A DNA stretch of 11,790 nt from an uncultured Bacillota bacterium (GTDB taxonomy: Bacteria > Bacillota > Dehalobacteriia > UBA4068), in contig CAKQQU010000046.1 of NCBI GenBank assembly GCA_934271085.1, forward strand, positions 1 through 11,790, written 5' to 3'. The notes beneath the pieces were generated by a model. The model had not been told where the DNA came from, searched no databases, and saw nothing but the letters and a program-made list of their open reading frames with translations. Below, piece after piece: positions 1 to 7,500 of this stretch. How positions within the stretch are numbered: position 1 is the first letter of the stretch; every line of letters begins with the position of its first letter. A program made the translations under genes and the position numbers.

Positions 1-884
1 CCTATAAGCATCGGCAAAATAGCTATGGCCCCGGCCGGAGGAAAATAGACTTTTGTCCGGGCGACCACTACAAAAAATATCCCGGCAGTAACAGCAGCCG
101 CCAGGGTCACCGGCAATCCAAAAATCGAGCAGCAGGTCAGGCGAAGGGCGCAGCCGCAAAGCGCCCCAAAAAAAGTTATAAGTATAACCTTTCCCGGACA
201 GCGGCGGGATACGCTGCCCGTACAGCTCATCTCGGTAAAACCCACTATCAGCGGCGGCGCTATTAAAAAAGGCGCATTAAGCACCAATGCCAGGCAGCAC
301 AAAGCAGATATACAAACTATCCTTTTCAGCCATAAGGGCAACTGGCTCCTGATATCAAACTGCCAGTACTCCTCTACCGGGCAGGCAATGCCCTTTTTCA
401 GCAGCAAAGCCCTTCCCAGAGCAACTATGCCTGCAGCCAGAGAAGCTGCCAGTGGATAGATAAAGGAGGCAGTGCCCAACAAAACCGGCAGAATGGCTGC
501 TGATATCAGCGGATAAATGGTAGTATGCAGCAGCATCAGACCGGCAGCGCAGCAACAATAGGCCAGCAGTATCTGCCATATCACACCCAAAGGCACCCAA
601 CGTACTATAGCTACGCCCATCAGGGAAAAAATGGCAATAGCCAAAAACATCTTTAACGGCGATACCCGCCAGGGCTGTCTGGGAGCCAGCCAGGCGCCTA
701 TGGCCAAGGCTGCTATTTCGGGAAAAATTATTTCCGCTTCCTGCAGCAGCTCGGCACAGCCCACCATCAGACAGACCAATAACCAGGCTGCAGCCCATAT
801 CAACCAGCGCTTTTTACCTCCGTACAAAGCCATCTGGTCAATTCTCTTGCCGCTGTTATTCAAAGTTTTCTGCGAGTTTTCCAT
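1..884 (-). CDS. Polytopic membrane protein, HPP-family-like (3' end missing)
   Basis: About 294 codons read without a stop from an ATG at 884 to the left edge, so the C-terminus lies outside the window. AAAGAGAAG at 891-900 is a plausible ribosome binding site six bases upstream. A short soluble N-terminus of about 26 residues is followed by roughly eight hydrophobic segments (near residues 27-45, 55-66, 78-97, 101-136, 140-160, 187-214, 231-250 and 256-274). The last visible part contains FPPAGAIAILPM, which resembles the signature of HPP integral membrane proteins (an H/FPPAGA turn before the last helix). An early IFPEIAALAIGAWL stretch recalls clostridial relatives of that family. HPP proteins are small transporter-like membrane proteins, and some cyanobacterial and plant members have been linked to nitrite transport; the substrate here is unknown. 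The family call rests on motif memory only. It is transcribed divergently from the PadR operon. Confidence 0.55.
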   Translation of the reverse strand, partial: MENSQKTLNNSGKRIDQMALYGGKKRWLIWAAAWLLVCLMVGCAELLQEAEIIFPEIAALAIGAWLAPRQPWRVSPLKMFLAIAIFSLMGVAIVRWVPLGVIWQILLAYCCCAAGLMLLHTTIYPLISAAILPVLLGTASFIYPLAASLAAGIVALGRALLLKKGIACPVEEYWQFDIRSQLPLWLKRIVCISALCCLALVLNAPFLIAPPLIVGFTEMSCTGSVSRRCPGKVILITFFGALCGCALRLTCCSIFGLPVTLAAAVTAGIFFVVVARTKVYFPPAGAIAILPMLI

Positions 885-918
885 CAGTATACTTCTCTTT
901 CCCCATTACTACCTGTCC

Positions 919-947
919 ATAATAACACAATACAATCTGCCTTGCAA
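919..947 (-). promoter_or_regulatory. Putative sigma-A promoter for the HPP-like gene
   Basis: Read on the minus strand, TTGCAA (942-947) is followed by a 17-base spacer and TATTAT (919-924), about 35 bases upstream of the start codon at 884. Each box has one or two mismatches to consensus and the spacing is ideal. Prediction only. Confidence 0.5.
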
Positions 948-964
948 AATTTTTCTTATACCTC

Positions 965-993
965 TTGACAGGCAATACTATGTATTATATAGT
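965..993 (+). promoter_or_regulatory. Sigma-A promoter of the padR operon
   Basis: TTGACA (965-970), a spacer of exactly 17 bases, then TATAGT (988-993). Transcription would begin near 1000, only about 16 bases before the PadR start codon, leaving room for little more than the GAAAGGAGGG ribosome binding site at 1001-1010. The -10 box lies inside the inverted repeat at 974-996, so a protein bound there would block this promoter. Confidence 0.75.
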
Positions 994-996
994 ATT
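974..996. promoter_or_regulatory. Inverted repeat, candidate PadR operator
   Basis: AATACTA (974-980) and TAGTATT (990-996) are perfect inverted 7-mers separated by nine A/T-rich bases. The TACTATGTA-type half-site matches the sort of palindrome PadR repressors bind in front of their own genes in Firmicutes. It overlaps the spacer and -10 box of the promoter at 965-993, which fits autorepression. Binding itself is inferred. Confidence 0.65.
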
Positions 997-1015
997 ATGC
1001 GAAAGGAGGGATAAG

Positions 1016-1339
1016 ATGGATGCACAATTAAGACGCGGTCTGCTGGATATTTGCGTACTGGCCGTGCTGCAGCGCAAGGACTCATACGGCTATCAGATAA
1101 TCAAGGATACTGCAGATCTGCTGCCACTGACCGAATCCACCCTCTACCCTATTCTAAAACGCCTGGAACAGGCTGATTATCTTACCGAATACACGGTAGA
1201 GCATAACAGCCGCCTGCGTAAATACTATCGCATTACCAATAAGGGCGAGCAAAGGGTGCAGGACTTCATGGGCGAATGGAATGATATTATGAAACTGTAT
1301 AACTATATCAAAGAAGGGCAGGAAAACAACTATGAATAA
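1016..1339 (+). CDS. PadR-family transcriptional regulator
   Basis: A 107-residue winged-helix repressor of the short PadR subfamily. Residues 3-40 include RRGLLDICVLAVLQ and SYGYQIIKD, the first two helices. ESTLYPILKRLEQADYL is the recognition helix, and RKYYRITNKGEQ is the wing. The C-terminal helix, used for dimerisation in this family, is short. I chose the ATG at 1016 rather than an in-frame ATG further upstream. It sits five bases after AAAGGAGGG, gives the usual MDAQLRRG N-terminus, and the upstream ATG lies within the promoter. The gene overlaps the next one by 8 bp. PadR proteins encoded beside HAAS and DUF4097 proteins usually repress their own operon, and the inverted repeat over the -10 box supports that here. 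The ligand or signal is unknown. Confidence 0.93.
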   Translation: MDAQLRRGLLDICVLAVLQRKDSYGYQIIKDTADLLPLTESTLYPILKRLEQADYLTEYTVEHNSRLRKYYRITNKGEQRVQDFMGEWNDIMKLYNYIKEGQENNYE

Positions 1340-1961
1340 ACAGATCTTCCTGGATGGGCTGCGGACGGCCATTTCCTCCTTGCCGCCGGAAGAGGTTAAT
1401 AAAACTCTGGCATACTATGCCGAGATCATTGATGACAGAATAGAGGACGGCATGAGCGAGCAGCAGGCTATCGCTTCCCTGGAGCCTGTCCAGGTACTGG
1501 CAGGACGCATACTTGCGGAATACGGCAAAAACCCGGCTGCGCAGCCCCCTGCACAACAGCAGTATTCCGGCAGACAAAAAAGCGGCGCTTCCACTGCGCT
1601 CATTGTGGTGCTGGCTATTCTGCTATCCCCCATCTGGATACCTTTGGCCGCAGCTCTTTTCGGGCTGGCTATCGGCCTTATCTGTCTCCTTTTCGGCATA
1701 ATAGTGCTTATTATTGCCGCAGTGGTAGGTTTAGCTGTGGCAGGAGTAGCTATCTTTATCTATGCCTTTGCCAATCCGGGTATCTGGGGAATGCCTCTCA
1801 CTTTTTCTTTAGGTCTGGCCTTCATTTGCGTGGGCATAGGCATTCTGCTGATATTCCCTGCCATTGCCCTGGTAAAATTAATCTGGCGGGGTATAGAATC
1901 GCTTTGCGGTAAAATACATTCCTGGCTGACCAGAAAAAAAGGAGGCAGGAAAAATGAATAA
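1332..1961 (+). CDS. HAAS/DUF1700 domain membrane protein
   Basis: A 209-residue protein with a cytoplasmic HAAS (DUF1700) domain at residues 1-66: MNKQIFLDGL, then SLPPEEVNKTLAYYAEIIDDR, then MSEQQAIASL and VLAGRIL. A Q/P-rich linker spans about 67-84. Three to four hydrophobic segments follow (about 87-107, 108-146 and 155-184), and the protein ends in a basic cytoplasmic tail (RKKGGRKNE). HAAS domains are known as helical signalling modules encoded directly after PadR regulators, with the membrane part thought to sense envelope state; the exact mechanism is not established. The start overlaps the padR stop in ATGAATAA, which suggests translational coupling. A GAAGGGCAGGA stretch just upstream could serve as ribosome binding site. 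Confidence 0.88.
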   Translation: MNKQIFLDGLRTAISSLPPEEVNKTLAYYAEIIDDRIEDGMSEQQAIASLEPVQVLAGRILAEYGKNPAAQPPAQQQYSGRQKSGASTALIVVLAILLSPIWIPLAAALFGLAIGLICLLFGIIVLIIAAVVGLAVAGVAIFIYAFANPGIWGMPLTFSLGLAFICVGIGILLIFPAIALVKLIWRGIESLCGKIHSWLTRKKGGRKNE

Positions 1962-2799
1962 ATCAAAGAAAATATGTATAATAATTGCCATATCCTTAAT
2001 AGTGCTGGGGCTGATACTCTGCACAGCGTCCTGCAGCAAGTGGAGCCTGGGCTGGCGGGAACTGGCCGAAAACATCCATTATGATATCCAAAACGAACTC
2101 CGCCAGGATAATAAAGATACCGGTACAACTGACGGGGATAAAAACTGGACTATACAGGAGCTGCGTTTTCCGGCCTCTGAAATAAACAGCCTGTCCGTTA
2201 TCACCGTTTCCGATAATACTCTGCTGCAGCTAAATCTGGGCAGCGACGAGATCATTGTCAGATACCCCGATTGCAGCAGCTATGGCTATAATGTCTATAC
2301 CGCAGATCAGACGCTGAATGTGGAATGGCGTCAGGAAGATATACTGCAAACACTGTTTAACTGGAACGGCAGCGACCCCGCAGTGGAGATATGGTTGCCC
2401 GCATCATTTATGGATACCGGTAAAAACCGCATAGATATGGAAACTGTCAGCGGCGATGTGACTGTCAGCCAAATAAATTGCCGGGAATTCTATTTCAGCA
2501 GCGTATCTGCTGATCTGGATATAACCGGCGGCGATTTTCAGGTATTAAAAGCGGATACGGTCAGCGGCGAACTGGATATTGAAGGCAATGGCCAAAGCAT
2601 AGAGGCCAATACGGTAAGCGGCGATATAGAGCTGCGCCTCACCGACGGGCCGGAAGAATACACAATAAATTTTGATACCGTCAGCGGTGATATCTCGGGC
2701 ATTACCGGGTATAAAGGCGCCAGGCAGATCAATGTGGAAACTGCCTCCGGCGATCTGGAGCTGGAATATCAGCTATCCGCCGGCAAAAACTCCCAATAA
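1954..2799 (+). CDS. DUF4097 beta-repeat envelope protein
   Basis: A 281-residue protein with an N-terminal membrane anchor or signal segment (residues 7-25) and an extracytoplasmic region. The sequence TASC at 24-27 resembles a lipobox but has Thr where Leu is expected, so lipidation is uncertain. The C-terminal half holds a ladder of about 20-residue repeats: ETVSGDVTV (163), a degenerate SVSADLDI (183), DTVSGELDI (201), NTVSGDIEL (219), DTVSGDISG (241) and ETASGDLEL (262). This is the hallmark of DUF4097 'putative adhesin' beta-helix domains. A ribosome binding site AAAGGAGG lies near 1938-1945, and the start overlaps the upstream stop by 8 bp. The family regularly accompanies PadR and HAAS genes; its role is probably in envelope sensing or the cell surface, not proven. 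Confidence 0.87.
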   Translation: MNKSKKICIIIAISLIVLGLILCTASCSKWSLGWRELAENIHYDIQNELRQDNKDTGTTDGDKNWTIQELRFPASEINSLSVITVSDNTLLQLNLGSDEIIVRYPDCSSYGYNVYTADQTLNVEWRQEDILQTLFNWNGSDPAVEIWLPASFMDTGKNRIDMETVSGDVTVSQINCREFYFSSVSADLDITGGDFQVLKADTVSGELDIEGNGQSIEANTVSGDIELRLTDGPEEYTINFDTVSGDISGITGYKGARQINVETASGDLELEYQLSAGKNSQ

Positions 2800-2823
2800 T
2801 TAAATAAACCAGGCAGGAAAACT

Positions 2824-3759
2824 ATGGAAGAAACAGTAAGCAAAAAAAATACCGGACGGGGCTGTTTGATCCTTTTGGCAGCGTCCTTTTTATGGGGCAC
2901 CGGTATTGTAGCACAAAAACTGGGGGCAGGCGCGGTAAGCGCCTTCACCTTTAACAGCATGAGGATGCTGGTGGGTCTGATAATAATAATCCCTGCTGCT
3001 TTCATTTATGAAAAGCGGGAACGCCGGCGCGATCCTGCCTGGAACGGCTTTGCGGCCAAGCCGCTGATAATTGCCGCTGTAATTGGCGGTCTGGGCTTTT
3101 TTGGCGGGGTAACCCTGCAGCAAATGTCCCTCACATATATCAGCGCAGGCAAATCCGGTTTTATCAATTCCCTGTACATCGTATTTTTGCCGATAGCGGA
3201 ATCCCTTTTTCACAAAAAAATAGCTCCCCGCACCTGGCTGGGAGTGGCGGCAGCGCTGGCAGGGCTTTACCTGCTGTGCATTAAAGAAGGATTCACCCTT
3301 GGCTATGGCGATGTATTAGGCATAATAGGTTCTTTTTGCTGGACATTTGAAATTATGGTCATAGATCGCTATTGCAACCGGGTCAATCCGCTGGCGCTGA
3401 TATCAGTGATCGTTGGCGTGGCCTGCATCTGCTCTTTTGCCTGTGCTTTTACAGTGGACCATATGGATCTTTCCAGTGCTCTTACTGCCTGGAAACCCAT
3501 TCTTTATGCCGGCGTGGTCCTGGTAGGCATTTGTTATACACTGCAGGTATTCGGACAGAAGACTGCAGACCCTACCCTTACAGGCATAATCTTCAGCATT
3601 GAGGCAGTATTTTCCGTACTGGCCGGCGTTTTGTTATTGCACGAAACACTGACCCCGCGGGAAGGCATCGGCTGCCTGCTGATGCTGCTGGCATTACTGA
3701 TAACGCAGGTGGACTGGCCGACTCTGCTGCAGAAAATCAGCCCCGGCAACAAAAACTGA
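2824..3759 (+). CDS. EamA/DMT-superfamily permease
   Basis: A 311-residue permease of the drug/metabolite transporter superfamily, with two EamA repeats of about five helices each. Repeat 1 is near residues 13-152 (ILLAASFLWGTGIVAQKLGA at its start, and QQMSLTYISAGKSGFINSLY with the typical 'al.yt.a..as.i..l' pattern). Repeat 2 is near 161-294 and ends in FSIEAVFSVLAGVLLLHETLTPREGIG, the strongest EamA signature. Such permeases move small metabolites or amino acids across the cytoplasmic membrane; the substrate cannot be read from sequence. It starts 24 bp after the DUF4097 gene with CAGGAAAA as a modest ribosome binding site, so it is probably the last cistron of the padR operon. The terminator at 3818-3854 follows about 60 bases after its stop. 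Confidence 0.9.
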   Translation: MEETVSKKNTGRGCLILLAASFLWGTGIVAQKLGAGAVSAFTFNSMRMLVGLIIIIPAAFIYEKRERRRDPAWNGFAAKPLIIAAVIGGLGFFGGVTLQQMSLTYISAGKSGFINSLYIVFLPIAESLFHKKIAPRTWLGVAAALAGLYLLCIKEGFTLGYGDVLGIIGSFCWTFEIMVIDRYCNRVNPLALISVIVGVACICSFACAFTVDHMDLSSALTAWKPILYAGVVLVGICYTLQVFGQKTADPTLTGIIFSIEAVFSVLAGVLLLHETLTPREGIGCLLMLLALLITQVDWPTLLQKISPGNKN

Positions 3760-3817
3760 TGGCAGGCATATCTCTTCAGGAATGCCCGGCTGCTTATTAT
3801 CATAGCATACAATATAT

Positions 3818-3854
3818 AAAAAGCACTTATGGCTTGAACCATAAGTGCTTTTTT
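3818..3854. terminator. Bidirectional intrinsic terminator
   Basis: A perfect 15-bp stem (AAAAAGCACTTATGG at 3818-3832 pairs with CCATAAGTGCTTTTT at 3839-3853) with a 6-base loop. A T-run follows on the plus strand, and the A-run at the left gives a U-run on the minus strand. It lies between the convergent EamA and lipoprotein genes and can serve both. Confidence 0.93.
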
Positions 3855-3884
3855 ATCCAATGTCCCAAATTTACCCCTATACAA

Positions 3885-4403
3885 TTATTCAGCCTGGGGT
3901 TCCGCTCCCTCGCTGTCCAGTTCAGGGGATTCCGGATCGTCAGGATCCACCTCCTGGCCATCATTGGGCTGGCCGTTATCGCCGGTATTTTCAGCGTCAT
4001 CGCCGGTATCTTCGCCACTTACAGGCTGGCCGATAATATCTCCCCAGATAAGGGCATAGCTGTTGCCGCCTACAGCCATCACGCTATCGGCTGCTTCATC
4101 ACAGGGAGCGCCGTTGCAATAAAATACCCAACCGCTGGTCTCCGTGTTGGCATAGTCATCAATCGCTGTAAAATTGCCGTTTTCCATGTTATAAGTATGA
4201 TCCTCTGCCTCCAGCATGGCGATAAGCAGATTAGCGGCGGAAATACCGGCATCGCCTTCTGTAGCAACTACCTCGATGCTGAAATCAGGAACCTTGACCT
4301 GGCCTCCGTTATTATGGCCTCCGTTATTATCGTCACCGCAGGCAGCCGCAAAGGCCATTATACCAATGCAAAGCAGTAAAACTACAACCTTTTTCAGTTT
4401 CAT
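3885..4403 (-). CDS. Lipoprotein with DUF4430-like domain and acidic tail
   Basis: A 172-residue secreted lipoprotein. Residues 1-21 are a signal peptide (MKLKK, then VVVLLLCIGIMAF), and AAAC ending at Cys22 is a lipobox. An Asn/Gly linker (about 25-34) is followed by a domain at 40-122. That domain has the order expected of DUF4430 and related cobalamin-binding-like folds: ISAANLLIAMLE, a central YNMENGNFTAIDDY, GWVFYCNGAPCDEA, and a closing YALIWGD strand. Cys96 and Cys101 in the FYCNGAPC loop could form a disulfide. Residues 127-172 are low-complexity and rich in Asp, Glu, Gly and Pro, probably disordered. AGGAGG lies seven to eight bases before the ATG at 4403. It is divergent from the RND exporter and shares the 183-bp regulatory region with it. 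Ligand unknown. Confidence 0.8.
   Translation of the reverse strand: MKLKKVVVLLLCIGIMAFAAACGDDNNGGHNNGGQVKVPDFSIEVVATEGDAGISAANLLIAMLEAEDHTYNMENGNFTAIDDYANTETSGWVFYCNGAPCDEAADSVMAVGGNSYALIWGDIIGQPVSGEDTGDDAENTGDNGQPNDGQEVDPDDPESPELDSEGAEPQAE
4301..4330. repeat. Two perfect 15-bp tandem copies in the lipoprotein linker
   Basis: GGCCTCCGTTATTAT occurs at 4301-4315 and again at 4316-4330. On the coding strand the two units give the NNGGH/NNGGQ linker just after the lipidated cysteine. The period is a multiple of three, so changes in copy number would lengthen or shorten the tether without a frameshift. Confidence 0.9.
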
Positions 4404-4432
4404 GATAAACTCCTCCTTCTGAAAGTTCCCTT

Positions 4433-4461
4433 ATTATACAGACCGTAAAACCTTTTGTCAA
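4433..4461 (-). promoter_or_regulatory. Consensus sigma-A promoter of the lipoprotein gene
   Basis: On the minus strand, TTGACA (4456-4461) and TATAAT (4433-4438) are separated by exactly 17 bases. Both boxes match consensus perfectly, about 30 bases before the start codon at 4403. This predicts strong, largely constitutive transcription unless a repressor acts. I see no obvious operator palindrome over it. Confidence 0.85.
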
Positions 4462-4522
4462 CGCTATCTTTATGAAAATTTATTGAAAAAAATAACCGAA
4501 AAATGTTGCAAAGTCTGTTTTA

Positions 4523-4531
4523 TGATATAAT
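4523..4531 (+). promoter_or_regulatory. Extended -10 promoter of the RND–NTPase operon
   Basis: TGATATAAT gives the extended -10 motif TGnTATAAT about 56 bases before the RND start codon. No good -35 box lies 17 bases upstream: TTGCAA at 4506-4511 is only 14 bases away. The extended -10 would therefore have to compensate, or an activator might help. Confidence 0.55.
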
Positions 4532-4586
4532 TTTAAATGGATATTAGTAACTGAGGCTGGCATATAGGGAAGAAAGGAGGGCAAAT

Positions 4587-7500
4587 ATGCTTCCTAAACT
4601 TAGCGTTAACAAACCAATGACCATCGTGGTTGCCATCATCCTTGTGGTCATACTGGGATATCTTTCCTGTATAAATACAGGGGTAGATCTGCTGCCTGAT
4701 ATGGAAATGCCCTATGTGCTGGTAATGACGGTAAGCCAGGGATCATCTCCCGAAGAAGTGGAAAGCCGCATTACTGCGCCGCTGGAAGCTTCCCTGGGAC
4801 TTCTCAGCGGCCTAAAAAACATGTCCAGCTCCTCATCCGAAGGGGTATCAATGCTTATTATGGAATTCCAGCAGCAGGCGGATATGTCCAGCATTATGGT
4901 GGAAATGTCCTCGCTGGTCAATTCGGCGGCAGCAGCCTTTCCCGAAAATACAGCTTCCCCTGTTTTTATTCGTCTTAACCCCTCCATGTTGCCGGTGATG
5001 ATGCTCACCGCCAGCCGCGAAGGCGATACTCCCGCAGAATTTTCCGCCTATGTGGAGGATACCCTGATACCTGCTTTTCAGCGCCTGGACGGGGTAGCCA
5101 ATGTAGAAGCAATGGGCCTCATCACAACTCAGGCCGAGCTGGTGTGGGACGAAGAAGCCCTGGAAAACTATAATGACCTTATTCTTGAAGAAGTGGACAA
5201 TCAGCTTGCCCAGGCTAAAAGGCGGCTGGACTCTGCCAAAAAAGAACTCAGCCAGCAGCGGGAAGCCCTAGATGAAAAATCCAGCGAGCTTTATGATCAG
5301 CTCGCCCAGGCCGGCAATCAACTGGTCAGCGGCAGGGTGCAGCTGGAAATAGGTCAATCCCAACTGGACGCCGCTCCCGATGAATTAAAAGCCCAAAGAG
5401 AACAGCTTGTCGCCACTCGCGACGCCATACTTACCGTACTGGATGCCTTTGACGCAAAAGAAGAAATAAACCAGGCTCTGGATGTTGTAAACAGCACCCT
5501 CTATACTCTCTCCAAAGCAGAGGATGCCATATCCATGGAGTTTGGCTCCATTTCCGCAGCCCGCCGTAGTATACAGCAGCAAAAAAGCGATCTTGACGCA
5601 GCTTATGCAGCTTACAATGAGGCTTTATTCACAGGGAATAGAGAGGATATCGAGGCAGCGGCGGCAGAGCTGACCGCTGAAAACAACGCCTCCGCTATTT
5701 TGATAGGAAGAATAGCGAAACTCCTTCCGGAAGATTACCGTCCCGCCATCGATATTGCCGCTTTGCCCGAAGATCCCGCCGCTGCGTATCTGATCCTTTC
5801 TGCCGCTTTAACCGGTTGCGACAATTCTCTGGCATTCCTGAATACAGCTATCAATAATGCAGAGGCTGCCCGTAACGAATTGGAAAATCAGGAAAGCTGG
5901 CTCGATTTCAGTGAATTGGGGCAAATGACCAAAGCGGAAGCTGAAAAATATCTGGACCAGATAGAGGATGGCATTGAACAAATAGATAAGGCCCTGCTCA
6001 TCGATATTCCCCAGGCTCAACAGCAACTGGAGGAAAGCCGCCGGGAGCTGGATAAAGGTTCTCTGGAGCTGGAAAGAGGCAAGCTGGAGGCCAGCACCCA
6101 GCTATCTTCCGCCGGGGTACAACTGGCTTTGGGCGAGGCTCAGCTGGAGGCTGCCTATGACGAATTTTATGCAGCCCGCGATACGGCTTTCAAAAACGCC
6201 GGACTGGATGGCGCGCTTACGCCTGCCCTGTTAAGCACTATTTTGGGGGCGGAGCATTTTTCCATGCCGGCCGGTTATATTGAAGATAACGAACAAAACA
6301 TACTGCTTAAAGTAGGCGATAAATTCACCAGCCTGGAAGAAATGCAGGATCTGACTTTGCTGGATCTGGATCTGGCAGATATAGGACAGATAAAGGTCAG
6401 GGATGTGACGGACCTGCAGATAACGGATAATTCTGGCGAATCCTATGCCATGGTAAACGGTAGCCCGGGGCTTATACTTTCCATTCAAAAGCAGAGCCTT
6501 TCCAGCACAGCAGAAGTTTCCGAAAATCTTAATGAAGCCATAGAAGAACTAATGGCGAATACTCCGGGACTGAATCTTACCCCTGTATACGATCAGGGCT
6601 ACTATATCGATGTAGCACTCTCCGCGGTTCTGGATAACCTGCTGCTTGGTGCGGTTTTGGCTATCCTTGTACTGTTCCTTTTCCTCAGAAATTACCGGCC
6701 TACTCTGATAGTTGCCCTTTCCATACCCATATCTCTGCTTTTTGCCTTAACTTTGATGTATTTTTCAGGGGTCAGCATCAATGTTATTTCCCTGGCAGGT
6801 CTGGCCATGGGCGTAGGTATGCTGGTGGATAACAGCATTGTAGTTATTGAAAATATCTACCGCCTGCGCAGTGAAGGTATGCCCGCCCGGGAAGCTGCCA
6901 TCAAAGGCGCAAGACAGGTAACCGGCGCCATCGTTTCTTCCACCCTTACCACAGCCTGCGTTTTTCTTCCTGTGGTCTTTACCCATGGCCTTACCCGCGA
7001 GCTTTTCGCGGATATGGGGCTTACTGTTGCTTATTCCCTGCTGGCCAGCCTGTTGGTGGCCCTTACCCTTATACCGGCAGCAAGCTCCAACCTTTTGAAC
7101 AAACCTACCGCGGAAACGCCTTTTTACCGCAGATTGGCAGAAAAATATACTGCTTTACTGCAAAAAAATCTTAACCGCAAGTGGCCTCTGATGACTGCAG
7201 CAGGTGTTGTAATAGTCTTTTGCCTTGTCTGCACATTTCTGATGGGTACCGGCTTTATTCCGGAGGTAGATTATGCCCAGCTTACCATAACCATGAAAGC
7301 TCAGGATAAAGATACGCCGGATCAGGAAATACAGGAATTGTCCAACCAGGTGCTGGACAGGATATTGACCCTGGATTATGTGGATATGGCTGCTGCATAT
7401 GACGCCGGCGCCATGAGTATGGGTACGCTTATGGGTACGCTTATGGGCAGCGAAGGCGATATCAATATGTATATACTGCTGGATCCTGATTCAGGGGTAC

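Noticed and set aside
355..798. Minus-strand open frame of 147 codons in a second frame of the HPP-like gene
   Set aside because: The other frame from 884 stays open to the window edge and gives a coherent multi-helix membrane protein. This one is Gly/Ser/His-rich with no coherent pattern.
631..1014. Plus-strand open frame running into the padR leader
   Set aside because: It is antisense to the HPP-like gene and would cross both divergent promoters; there is no domain or ribosome binding site.
3759..4379. Plus-strand open frame of 206 codons starting at the EamA stop
   Set aside because: It reads through the bidirectional terminator and is antisense to a lipoprotein gene with signal peptide, lipobox, ribosome binding site and consensus promoter.
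5175..6200. Possibility that the coiled-coil block is a separate gene or a mobile insertion
   Set aside because: The frame is continuous on both sides. There are no terminal repeats or target duplications, and base composition is like the flanks. It is an integral part of the protein.
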